Assembly (NCBI GenBank): GCA_012295275.1
Contig: CM022673.1
Coordinates: 4,696,105-4,760,104, forward strand
Direction of reading: 5' to 3'
DNA from: Chrysomallon squamiferum
Taxonomy: Eukaryota; Mollusca; Gastropoda; Neomphalida; Peltospiridae
Length of the DNA: 64,000 nt
Shown here piece after piece: positions 12,408-23,938 of this stretch (the first letter of the stretch is position 1; each line of letters opens with the position of its first letter). The notes beneath the pieces were generated by a model that saw only the letters and a program-made list of their open reading frames with translations, was not told the DNA's origin and did not search any database. A program made the position numbers and the translations under genes.

Positions 12408-15400
12408 TCATAATTCTGTGTCTTCTGATTCATTAAAACCTGGGTTAGCTTTTCCTGACTTTTCTTTTTTCTGTTTTGAGATGTCTCCTACAAATGTGGG
12501 GCACACAGGAACATATCTGGAACACTTCATTTTGTTGAAGTATTTCTGTACCAGCGGCAAATCGTAGACTGATAAATCAGCAGCAAATTGTGAGTCTTCA
12601 CTCTTGTCATGCTTCTGCCATTTTAACAGCCCTCTTTCTTCTCGTGTTCCTGTCAACATAAATAATAAAGATTTAAAGTAAAAGTATGGAGAACAGAATA
12701 ACCAGGGTTGTAATATTATCAACAACAGAACAGTAATGACTGGAACAATATAGACAAATGTTTAAGAATAATTTAAAAAAAATAAAAGAGATTTAAATAA
12801 GACAGACACTAAAAATATATATACAACAGATTAAAATAATAAAGACAACAGAATAAAATAATATAGATAATAGATTAAAATAATAAAGATAGCAGATTGA
12901 AATAATAAAGACAATAGATTTAAATAATAAATTTAAAAGATTTAAATAATAAAGATAGCAGATTTAAATAATAAAGACAACAGATTAAAATAATAAAGAC
13001 AACAGATTAAAATAATAAAGACAACAGATTTAAATAACGACAATAGATTTAAATAATAAAGACAATAGATTTAAATAATAAAGACAATATATTTAAATAA
13101 TATATACCACTGACTTAAATAATAAATACAACAGATTTAAATTATAAAGATAAAGATTTAAATAATGAAGATAGTTGATTTAAATAATTAAGATAACAGA
13201 TTTAAATAATATATACAACAGATTTAAATAATAAATACAACAATTTAAATAATAAAAATAAAAATTTGAATAATAAAGATATCAGATTTAAATAATAAAT
13301 GCAACAGATTTAAATAAAAATACAAATGAATGATTTACCTGGAATTGTGTTATCCAAAATAAAGGCCACAATTCCCCCAATGAACATACTGATACTGAGC
13401 AGAACTGTTAATATCTGATTCACAATGTCATTGTCTAAATAAAAGAAAGAATGAATGAATGAATAAATAAAAAGTAAAAATGAATGAATAAAAAAACTAA
13501 TAAATAACTAAATGAAATTTTAAAAATAAAATGAATAAATAAATAAATAAATAAGTAAATAAATAAATATCATCAATCGATTACTTAATGAGAGCAAAGT
13601 ACGATCATGTGACGAGTTGTTTATTTGGATACTCAAAAACAAATTAATTTCTGATCAAATAATTGGTAAAACTGCTCCAGGTAAACCATTAGGTGGATTC
13701 ACATACATCACGGGAGACTTTGCATGTGAACATTTTTTGAAGTCTCAGCTTGAACCGAATGAAAACGATATTGATCCTGATGAAGATATTATTGGTTATT
13801 TTCGTTAAGTTACTCTACCTCAACATGATCATAAAGGTAATGAAGTTGCAGAACCTGAAAAGTCCAATGATCAATTTCATACATTGGTGCAATCTTGCTG
13901 GTCTGGACCCACTCAAACTTGCAGATAAAATTGTAAGCATTCTGAGAAAGAAAGATAATGAAAGATCATGCATTTGCCTTGAAGGTCAAACCACAATAGG
14001 AAAAAAGCTATTGGATGATTGAAGGTTCTAATCTGTTATCTTCTCATCTTGTTGGTTGTGCAGGTAAAGATGAAAGATTTGCCTTTGAATCATGCATAAA
14101 CTAGAAAGTCATTTTAGTTGATGAATGCAACATGACTCGGGCAACTCTTGAAAGATGCTGATCTTGATGCTATTTTTGACCATCTAGCATTTGTAGATGA
14201 TTTATAACCTCTTCAATATGTACCACTTCCAAATATGGAAGTAAAGCATGACGTCGAAGCCAGGAAATCAGGTGATGATGATAATGAGATTGTCTAAACC
14301 TGAAACAGTGGATAATTTTTTCACATTTATCCAAATTGAAATGGATATTTGGATTTTTATTGATTGGAAATGCTTGCTTCAATTTTAACCTTTTATTATT
14401 GAATATAATAATAACCATAAATTGTCTGTAGTTTGCCATTTTGATTTAAATAAACATCCTGCTTCTGCTTATTCTACATTTATTACTATATCTTATCAAT
14501 ATAAACAATATATATTGTGTGAAAAATATATTCGTCCAGTTGAGGATGAAAAAGTCCAAAGACTGTGGGATCAGTTAGCTGATTATCAACAAAATTTGAG
14601 ACTATCTCAAACAATGGAAGATGTGTACATTTAGTGGACAGAAGGAGAGACTACAAAAAAGTGAATGTGTATTAAAAACATTTTCAAATTGCATCTGTAC
14701 CACCATTGTGAAAATTTCATGGTTATAAAAAATAAAATAATGTATTCTGTATTACTAACATTTTATTATATTAGCAATAAATAACAAAATGCTTATTTTC
14801 CTTGTTTGTAATATTTTATTGTTGACGCATATGTAATTCTAATGGAATATATTGTAACATGCTTTGTTCAACACGATAAGCAGTATTCCAGTATTTACGA
14901 GTTCTTGGAAAGTCACAGTAGATTCTTCTGGTTTCTGTTGGTATATAATATTCAAAATTTTCCCTCTTTGAATATATTCCAATTTCTTCAAACCATTCAG
15001 GTCTTTCACAAGGTCTCTTAGTAATGATATTATGATAAAGATCATAAGTCCAATCATTTAAGTATTCAAAGCAAGGATCAAATCAACCATTGTACATGAA
15101 AGTTCCATATAAACCTTTTTATAATCTCCACTCTGTTCTAGCATAGCAAAATGCTGCTCTTGCTGATTTTCCATCTTCTCCAAATAATTCTTCAGGTGTA
15201 TATTTATATTCAAAATGACAAAGATATTCATCTATTTGTCTATTAAATGTATTATAAAATTGGAAAATATAATGTTTTGCTTCAGTAGCATCATCTTGAT
15301 CCATTCCAGGTGTAGCAACTCCACACAGAGGTCTATATAATTCAGTAATTTCGCCCACATTCTCGCCAACATCCTTGAATTGTTTTGTTTTCTGTGTCTT

Positions 15401-18400
15401 ACTAATTTTTTCCTTTTTTTCTGTATAAACAGATTTTTCAGGGTAGTAAATACAGGATAACTACTGGGTAATGGTCCAAAGTCTTTCACCTTTACTATTC
15501 ATTCCATCACTTATTAATTTGTTATTTATTTAATATGCAATAATTAAAGGTCATATTTAGGTGATAACTCTTCGAGCTTTCATGTAAACAGGAATTATTT
15601 CCCTTGGACAGAATGATCTCCACTTTATTATACATTTCTTGTCATGATGGCATGATACATGAGAATGTGAAAAAACATGGACATCAAGGTATTAAAAGGA
15701 TACAATAATGATGCCAAGCCAATCTTAACGCAGTAAATATCTCCAATTATCCCATGAATAAATAAAAAAAAAACTAATAAATAAATAAATGAAATTTAAA
15801 AATGAATTAATGAATAAGTAAGTATCCATGCATAAACAAATCAAATTCATAAACTTTATTCTGAAATAAATGAATTTTTAATTATTTAAATATATATTAA
15901 AATATGAATAATTATATTAAGATAAATTAATAAATAAATTAATAAATATAAGAAAGTAAGTTACCAAAAGAAATTAAAATATAAAAAATAAGAAATTAAT
16001 GAAATGAATGAATAAATTTTAAATTAACAAATTAATAAATAAATTAAATACAATATTTGTAAACAGAGAGATAGATAGATAGGCAGTTAGGAAGGTTGGT
16101 ATATGGACAGATGGACAGATAGACAAACTAAGATAGGTAGATAGATAAACTTAGGTAGATTAAATAAACTGCTTAAATAGAAAGATAAATAAAGACAAAC
16201 AGACCATTAGACAGACAGACAAATTGATACTAGAAAAATAGAAAGTTACACAGAGAGGCATACAGACAGATAAATAGATATAGACAGACAGACAGAAAGA
16301 CAGGAAGAGAGACAAAGCGAGAGATAGATCAAAGTCAGATGTAGAAAGATGGAGACAGATTCAGGCAGAGAGATAGATCAATTTATAGACAGACAGACAA
16401 GCAGATGGACAGACATTCAGACAAATAAACTATAAACCCACAGACTAAAAGAACTTACTGGTTTGAATAGCATCTGAATGTGCTGATATCCAGGGAGGAA
16501 CAGCAAGACCAAGAAAGAGAGATGTGCCAATAATAAATAAATTTCTCATCGAGTTTAGATCTACATGTTGGAGGTTCGACAGGCCCACTGCAGTCACCAT
16601 GCCTGAAAAGAAAATGTCTTAATGGTATTACATTAACTTTAAACTGTCTTTGTAATGTACACTAAACTAATCAAAATATGAATAAATGCATTAACCCATC
16701 TTCAACAGATTGCAAGAAAATCTTCTAAAAGAATTTTAAAAAATAACAATAATAAAAATATTAATAATAAAAAAAAACTACTAGATAAAACATGCTTCAA
16801 TTCTTTGGAAAGAAAACATGCTTTAGAAATTTTAAAATATATATATATATATATATTTTTTGGAGGGAGAGAGAGAGAGAAAGAAAAAGACAGAATTTTT
16901 AATTAATTGTAATTTTTGATAGATATTTACTTGTATATGAATATAAAAATATGCTTATTAGCTGCAAATTGCATCTATATATCTATTTAAAACCTAAAAC
17001 CTTTGTTCATAAAACAAATGGATCGATAGACACAGATATACAAACAGACAGACATGCAAATAGATTGACAGATAGATAAATAGAAAGTTAGGTAGAGAGA
17101 TTAGATAGACAGTAGATAAGCTGGCATGCACATAAGCAGAGAGAAAGACAGACAGACATATTGATATATATATATATATATATATACAAACCAAACATGA
17201 CGAAAAACATCCCACCAACCACTGGATTAGGAATGGTTGCAAAAATGGCATTGAATTTGCCTAAGCAGCCAAGAATAATCATGATAACAGCTCCTGTTTG
17301 AATAACTGCTCGACTTGCTACCTGTTTGAAATGATTGACATAATGATTAACAGGATGATCATCATGATGATTGCAAATCGAAAAAGTTTCAAAAGCATTT
17401 ATTAAAATATTTATTATCTGTTGTTTTTTTTTCATTTATTTATGTGTATGTTAGTTTATAGATAGGCAGACAGATATATATACATATATATTTACATACA
17501 TGTACACATATGAATATATTTCAGTATACAGTGGTACCTCGACTGGTAATTCATTCCGTGACCGAGTTCATAACTCAATTTGCTTGTATATAAAATTAGT
17601 TTTCCCACCTGAAATTAATTGAAATACCATTAATCCATTCCAGTCCCCAAAAAAACCATCACTATTTTTTTGTAACGTGTTTTTAAATAAGAAAAAAATG
17701 TGTTTATAAATAACAAATATTGTATAAAAACAAAATAAAAGAGAATGTAAAAAAATAAATTGGTTTTGTAAAGTGTAAAGGGTTAGGGTTTCTCCATCTT
17801 TTCATGGACAAAGGTCTGAAGCTTAGAAATTATTTTTACGCCTTTGGCTGGAGTTATAGCCTTTATCGACTCCTTGTGCTTCAGTATGGTACATATTGTA
17901 GAACTTCTAGGCTAGTTGACTACACGCACACCTCACTCAAGTTATTCTATGATTTCATTCTTTAATTCAATGGACATCATCCACTTCTTCTTCTCAGCAC
18001 TGCCCTTTGCACTTGCTTTCTTAGAACCCATGGAAATTTAGCAAAATACTGCCCAAAATGTGAGCACAACACACCGGAGATGCCTCCATGGCAATGTAAC
18101 CATGTGATGTAAATGATAAGATGCTGGGCGGGTGTTGTGTTGATCACTGCAGCCTCTAGCGGCTGTGTATCTGAAACACGCTCGTAACTCAGATTTTGGC
18201 TCACAACTCAAAGCCAAAAACTGACTGCTTGTAACTCAGAAAACTCGTAATTTGGGGCACTCGTAAGTTGAGGTACCATTGTATACGTAAATTTATATAA
18301 ATGTATATCTTCATTTACATTTGGATTTTTTTTAAAGCAATTTATAGTACATAAATAACAGTTTCAGATTATTTATCCGTAATTAAAAAAGTATGGTAAT

Positions 18401-18697
18401 TAAATTTGATAACGTAATTTAACCATACTTTGGTGATTCCAATGGCAGCAATATTTTCACTGTATGAAGTATTTCCTCCACCTGCACCCCAGGCACCAGC
18501 CAGCATGCATGTTATTCCTTCTACACCAATTCCTGTTTTACCACAGATAATTAAATAATAGAAATAAATAATTATAACAGGACCAACAAGAATAATATAT
18601 TAATAATGGTAACAACAAAAACAACAGTAACATCAGTAATAAAAATATTAATAATATATTTATAACGCTAATGATTTTGAAAATAAAACAATTTACA

Positions 18698-18739
<42 letters not shown>

Positions 18740-19464
18740 GCAATAAAAACAATAATGATAAAATAATATAACAGTAACAACAATGGTAATAATTATGATA
18801 ATAAAATGATAATCATCATGGTAATGTTAATAGTGAAAAGATGAAGAAGAAGAACTATCAGAACACCAAAAAAAAGTCAGTATGCTTACGATACAAATAG
18901 GTAAAAAAATAATTATACAAATAAAGATAATTTAACTAATCACTAGCTAGTTAACCACAAATAAACAACAGCAAAAACATTAACAATACACTAAAAATAA
19001 CAACAACAATAAGAAAAAGAAAAGAACATAAACAACATAAAAAATTGAAGCATAACAATCAATAACAGTCCAAAAATGTTTTAAAAATATTGACAAACAG
19101 AATCATTTACTTAACAAAATTAATGTATCTTGATTAATTCTTGTTATATAAGAATGTTTAAATTTTACCACGACTGACGGCACTACCAGGGGGTGGTGGT
19201 GCTCCAGAGAGATAGGCACATGCATAGTAGTCACCCACCGATTCTATCATGGAGGCAACCACAGCAGCCAGCAGACCAAACACACCAGCAACACTCACTG
19301 TAGGCATTCCCCATTGTCCTGGAATATTTAAATAAATAAATAAATAAATGTAATGCAATATAATAAAAAAAAGTAATAATAATAATAAAAATATATGTAA
19401 TAAATGAATAATTTAAAAAAAAAAAAAAAAAAAATTAAAATTAAACATTAAGAAATAAAAATAA

Positions 19465-19506
<42 letters not shown>

Positions 19507-20148
19507 GAATAACTGAATATTGTATATGTTGTGATTCTTTAGATATAAACATTAATTTTTTTTTACTCGAATGAAATACATATTTTAGCTTATTTCTTAC
19601 AAATCAGTTAATTACTATTGAGTAAAAACTGAAAACTACAGTGGCTAAAAATTGAATTTTGTAAATTAAAATGAGAAACAAAATTCTGATGACCACACAC
19701 ACACACTACTTTAAAGATAACCTTTTACTCTACCTGGGTAAGGAAACCTAAACCAGTTTGCTTTGTACAAAACATCATTTCTGATGTCTGTTCTTGCTGA
19801 ATATCCCCATTGTTTAGAATCATTTGGAAAAACTCCACCAGCAGTTAGAGCTACACATATTAGCCAGGCTGTAGCAATGGCCATCAAAATCTAAAGAAAA
19901 AAAAAAAGAGATTTAGAAAAAAAGTATGGGAAAATTGTGTGTATTTCTGTTGTTTAATATGCAAAAAAATATGTTAAAAAAATTTAAAATGAATTATGTA
20001 GATAAAATGAATGTACACTTAAAACCAACAAAAATCTTCATAATATTTAAGTTTTATTTCATTGGATATAAAGTATAAAACTAACTGTACAAAAAACCCT
20101 CAAAATTGTGACCATTAAAATGATTTTGTAAATAAATTGTATGGTCAT

Positions 20149-20193
<45 letters not shown>

Positions 20194-21095
20194 TTTGAAC
20201 TTCACAAAATGTCAAATGTATTTATTTTTTCTATTTTGTTAAATTTAATGTTTATTTTATTTTATTATTATTATTTATTTTAATTTTTTTTTTTTTTTTA
20301 TTATTATTTTTTTTTTTTTGTGATTCATGTAAGGGTAAAATGTTGGCATTCAAAAATTTTTTAACAATATTATTTTATTATCAATATTTGCTATAAACAG
20401 CGATAGTTAACTCAAACCAAGTAAAATAAAAGATTATAAAAATAATTTTAGACCATTCATTCATGCCACCAAGGTGCTTGTTAAATGTAAATAGGAACCA
20501 CTTACTGGAAAGAGATTAAATAAAGGCAGTTTGGCTTTTCTACACCCTGTTCCTCTGATGTAAAAACAACAAGGCAGTCTAACATTTCTCAGGTACTGAG
20601 AAAATATTACAATTAGAGCAAAAGTTCTGCAATAAAAAAATAAAATAACAAATCATTAATTTCTTTTCTTTAATTTGTTAACTAATAATAACAGTAATAA
20701 TTATAACTGTTACTGTTTCCACTGTTACTACTATTACTATTGATATATTAATAATAACAAGAACGTATTAAAATAGTTAAATAGTTAAACGAAAGAATAT
20801 CTTTATGAAACTATATATTAATTAATTTATAATAATAATGATGATGATGATGATAAAAATATTCAAATTCATAAAACGTACGTCAGCGCAATCCACCAAT
20901 GTTCGCCAGCTTTATCGGCTGCGGGTCCAAACAACGACAGACCAATGAGAGCGATTGTTGGAGCTATTGTGATTGGACCAATAAACCTCAATAACAATCC
21001 CATGATTCCGCTGAATCCAATCACAACTTGAACTAAAGAGACTATAAGTAATGCCCCTGAGACCTGAAAATAAATAAATAATAATAAATATAACT

Positions 21096-21141
<46 letters not shown>

Positions 21142-23920
21142 TACCTTTGTGAGGCAAAAAGATTTAATGTAAATATCTGCATACATCCAAATTGCTATTT
21201 TGGGGGTTTTTGTGATCCAGTCTTAATTAGTAACAAGAGCACATGCAGTTTAACTTTTATTTTTTTTTTTTTAAAACTGATTTTAAATAACTTTTGTTCT
21301 AAAATGTTTTTAAAATTTTAAGAAAAATGAAGCTGTCCCCACGTACGTCATGACGCCACTACACCATTCGTGATGAGCAAAAAATGGCGGCGAGTATTCT
21401 GACGATCAAATAGATTTTAAAAGTTTTGTATCGTTCATCTTAGCCTACCTCTGCAATTCGCGCTTGCCACATCGATTTATGTTCAGTACTTCCGATTTCA
21501 GGCAAAGTTTGATTATCTAAATGAAAAAGAATGATTTATGATAAATAAATGCTAAAGGTGTATTAACTATGACAGTTCTAGTGAATAGGAATATCGAAAA
21601 AGAAAAGAAAACAAAAGAATAAGAGACGGAGGGTTCATTCATTTAACGATGGCATATACCGGTATAGAATGGATATATACGTAGGAACATGTGTGCCTAC
21701 ATGTGCGTGAGTGTATGTCTGTAGATATGTGTGTAAGGGTATGAATGTACATCTGTTTAGTGTAAACTATTTTATCACTAGAATACGAAACAGAAAATGC
21801 TGTTGTAAATTTGACTTACGTTAAAGAACACTAAAGACAAGATTAACTGTATTATTAATTATCATTGTTGTTATTCTTATTGTTATTGTTACTATTACTA
21901 ATTTACATGACGGATCATTGTAAGGACAACGCCATTGTTTTGATGCCATCAGCGCTATGATTGGTGGTATGAAGGAGTAACTACAGCTCTGAACGATTGG
22001 CAGTCTGAAACATACAGAGACGTATTAAACAAACAAATACATGGATATATGATTTAAGTATTTCTTTCAGGTTTAACTGCAATGAGAAAAATAACATTAT
22101 CACTAGAAATTTCTCCATATTCTTCAGAATATATTTTGGTGTCATATTATCTACAGATATTTGTAATTACTTACATTTACATCTACTGAAAATTATTCTC
22201 CTCATTCGTTTATTTTTTTTTTTTTTTTTTTAAATGTGACTTTCGATAACATAAGCCATTATTTGTATCACTAAACTTACAATATTTTTAGAGCGCTGTA
22301 ACATACCAACATAAAATGTTTTTAGCTTGAATCTTGAAATATTTTGCTCAGTTAAACTTTACGCAATATAGGACAATTTAAAAAAAAAAAAAAAAGATTA
22401 TTATTAACCCTAAAAAAACCTGTTATTCATATATAAACTGAGTTTTTATGAGTATGTATATAACAATAAAAATTTGCTTATAACATGTCCACGCCTTTAT
22501 CACCCTTTAACAGTTTAATAACAATTTTTAAACAATAATAATAATAATGTTCATGAAGATGATGATAATGATGATAATGTCAATAGTATCAAAATTATTA
22601 ATATAATAACGATTTCTTTTCTTTTTGGTCTTGTAAAACAATTTAATTTTTTAAATTAATGTTACCATTTAAAGTCCTTGACGACCTTGACCCACCTGAC
22701 ACCAACTGTCGTTTGAACCAAGGTTGATAAACCACCCACAAATATGACGGTTCCAATGAGTTCGCTCTGCCCCACCATGTCTGTCACACCATTTTTGTCA
22801 GACATACAGAAATGCGACTGCATCAGCAGAGGATACGAGAAAGTAGCTCCGAAAGCCGTCAAGAATTGCTGTAAAATATATACAGACGTACAGACAGACA
22901 AAACAGACAAGACAGGCAGACACACACTGACAGATGCATACATATATAAATATATATACATACATACACACACAGTTACATATAGAGACACATATACGTG
23001 TATGTATATGTCTGTGCGTGTTATTTTAGTTCTCGTATAAATGTCTTGTTTCTACTTGCAATCGTTGACGAATACGTTAAAAACAAGAAGTCACCATACA
23101 CACGCGCACATACGAACACGCAGACACAGACACATACATGCACACACAAACTGTACTGATTAATACTGAAAACAACTAAAATTAATAATACTGCACAAGT
23201 TATTAATTTCATTAATTAATTAAATAAATTAACAATAATTTACATATGTATTATTAACGTATATTCGTTGAAGACAAAAATAGTTATTATTAACTTTTGA
23301 AATAAAAGTTAAAATGTAATAGCACAATGTTTTATTAAATGTTTATTATTATTACTATTATTTCTTTTTTACGTTAAATAATATTTCAGTGTTATATGAT
23401 TAATTAAACACTCGTATTTAGAAGTTAAATAAAAAAATTCGTACAAAAAGTTAAATAATGTTAAATTGTTAAAATTTAATGAAAAACTTCGAAATTTAAA
23501 TATTTTTAAAATGGTAAGAATTTATTGAAAAATTCATCGTTAGAAGATTAGATAATGTCAAAAAATGAAGTGTTAATACAAAATTATAAAACAGTATTTA
23601 GTGAAGCATCCGTAGTCAGAAGATCAAATAATATCAAAAAAGTTAATTGTTCATTGAAGTTATCGTTCTTTGAAGATTAAAAATTGTTCAGATGTTAAGT
23701 AACTGTTGAAACACTCGTATTCTTCTTCTTCTCCTTCTTTGTCTATTTCTTCTACGAACTCTAAGATAGAAACACTAACATTAAAAAATACAAATACCTG
23801 AAATCCAAGAAGAATGCAGAGGTACCACGGAGGACACTCTTGAACCGTGTACAAAATATCTCTCTTTCTTCCAGTTCGTTCTGGTATATTTTCATTCATT
23901 TCTGTGTTAGGCTCTTCCAT
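12408..23920 (-). CDS. SLC23A1/2-like: SLC23-family (nucleobase-ascorbate transporter, SVCT-like) membrane transporter
   Basis: Thirteen coding exons, in order of transcription: 23920-23798, 22868-22696, 22004-21907, 21516-21449, 21063-20882, 20626-20506, 19890-19734, 19318-19169, 18532-18429, 17321-17192, 16602-16459, 13434-13339, 12649-12408. All are GT-AG and together give one frame of 595 aa, close to human SVCT1. The family transports ascorbate or nucleobases with Na+ or H+ across the plasma membrane through 14 helices. Recognisable blocks: [13 protein letters not shown] at the N-terminus, [57 protein letters not shown] and [17 protein letters not shown] near the C-terminus. Two signature sites differ from the family norm: the first-helix QH pair is QQ (residues 41-42), and the NAT motif is [10 protein letters not shown] (383-392) instead of .N.G....T[KR]. 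The substrate should therefore not be assumed to be ascorbate. An acceptor-like site upstream of the ATG (exon edge 23938) implies a separate 5' UTR exon, perhaps with its donor at 24721-24726. Confidence 0.93.
12784..13322. repeat. 22-bp minisatellite in an SLC23 intron
   Basis: About 22 degenerate copies of a 22-bp unit of the type AGATTTAAATAATAAAGACA plus AC, on the plus strand; well-kept copies start at 12961, 12983 and 13005. The array fills most of the intron between exons 13339-13434 and 12408-12649 and reaches to within about 15 bp of the donor at 13338. Confidence 0.85.
13441..13568. repeat. (GAAT/AAAT)n degenerate tetranucleotide tract
   Basis: Runs of GAATGAAT and AAATAAAT with interruptions, starting 6 bp beyond the exon edge at 13434, so the tract forms the acceptor-side sequence of that intron on the minus strand. 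Similar sequence recurs at about 15740-16050. Confidence 0.8.
13570..15740. pseudogene. Broken insertion with open frames on both strands, converging; possibly an old DNA-virus (parvovirus/densovirus-like) copy
   Basis: This block sits inside the SLC23 intron 13435-16458 and differs in texture from the flanking simple repeats. Plus-strand coding-like segments run from about 13570 to 14636 and change frame at least twice. Minus-strand segments run from about 15489 to 14839, also with stops and a frame change, so the two strands converge tail to tail near 14640-14840. On the plus strand a phosphate-loop-like GQTTIGKK lies at 13984-14007, and an acidic LVDECNMT follows at about 14114-14137 in a different frame. 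Together these resemble the A and B motifs of a superfamily 3 helicase such as parvovirus NS1. Convergent coding is the layout of ambisense densoviruses. I do not recognise the minus-strand protein. A transposon or another virus group is equally possible. It is clearly not functional as it stands. Confidence 0.4.
16061..16440. repeat. Degenerate (AGAC/AGAT)n tract
   Basis: About 380 bp of AGACAGAC and AGATAGAT runs with many substitutions, ending about 18 bp before the SLC23 exon 16459-16602 on its donor side. A related tract lies at 17018-17160. Confidence 0.85.
17018..17187. repeat. Degenerate (AGAC/AGAT)n tract ending in (TA)n against a splice donor
   Basis: AGACAGAC-type sequence passes into an uninterrupted TA run at about 17165-17186, which is the first intronic sequence after the donor of the SLC23 exon 17192-17321 (read GTTTGTATATATA on the minus strand). 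Confidence 0.85.
17529..18281 (-). mobile_element. Tigger/pogo-like DNA transposon remnant (about 753 bp)
   Basis: The left end is CAGTGGTACCTCGACTGGTA, and the right end read on the minus strand is CAATGGTACCTCAACTTACG, giving imperfect terminal inverted repeats. Both ends are flanked by TA (17527-17528, 18282-18283). On the minus strand from an ATG at 18031 there is a Lys-rich start ([17 protein letters not shown]) followed by a helix-turn-helix-like stretch (ELKNEIIE) and then stops. This fits the N-terminal DNA-binding part of a Tigger/Jerky-type transposase. The DDE catalytic part is absent, so the copy is non-autonomous. It lies in the SLC23 intron 17322-18428. Confidence 0.75.
18698..18739. 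repeat. (AAT)n microsatellite
   Basis: Fourteen AAT units in an SLC23 intron. Isoleucine-rich open frames here are products of the repeat. Confidence 0.95.
19472..19502. repeat. (AT)n microsatellite
   Basis: About 15 AT dinucleotides following an A-rich stretch, in the SLC23 intron between exons 19734-19890 and 19169-19318. Confidence 0.9.
20152..20190. repeat. Poly(A) homopolymer tract
   Basis: About 38 consecutive A residues on the plus strand within an SLC23 intron. There is no adjoining retroposon body that I can recognise. Confidence 0.9.
21098..21138. repeat. (AAT)n microsatellite next to an SLC23 exon
   Basis: Thirteen or so AAT units about 35 bp beyond the exon edge at 21063, on the acceptor side of that exon (read as ATT repeats on the coding strand). 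Confidence 0.95.
22110..22440. repeat. Dispersed repeat, copy 1
   Basis: This stretch of the SLC23 intron 22005-22695 resembles 26290-26620 in the same orientation. Shared blocks include TGTAATTAC, AATGTGACTTTCGATAA, ATAAGCCATTATTTGTATCA and CAGTTAAACTT, in the same order and at similar spacing, with scattered substitutions and indels between them. I see no terminal repeats or coding sequence. Confidence 0.75.
22880..23010. repeat. Degenerate (AGAC)n / (ACAT)n tract
   Basis: AGACAGAC, TACATACA and CACACACA runs starting about 10 bp beyond the SLC23 exon edge at 22868. They form the acceptor-side intron sequence on the minus strand. Confidence 0.8.
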
Positions 23921-23938
23921 TTTGTGTTTTAATTACAA

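Noticed and set aside
18538-18783. Ile-rich open frame (minus), and similar frames at 20912-21157, 30606-30830 and 46207-46401
   Set aside because: They are products of AAT/ATT microsatellites with no domain content.
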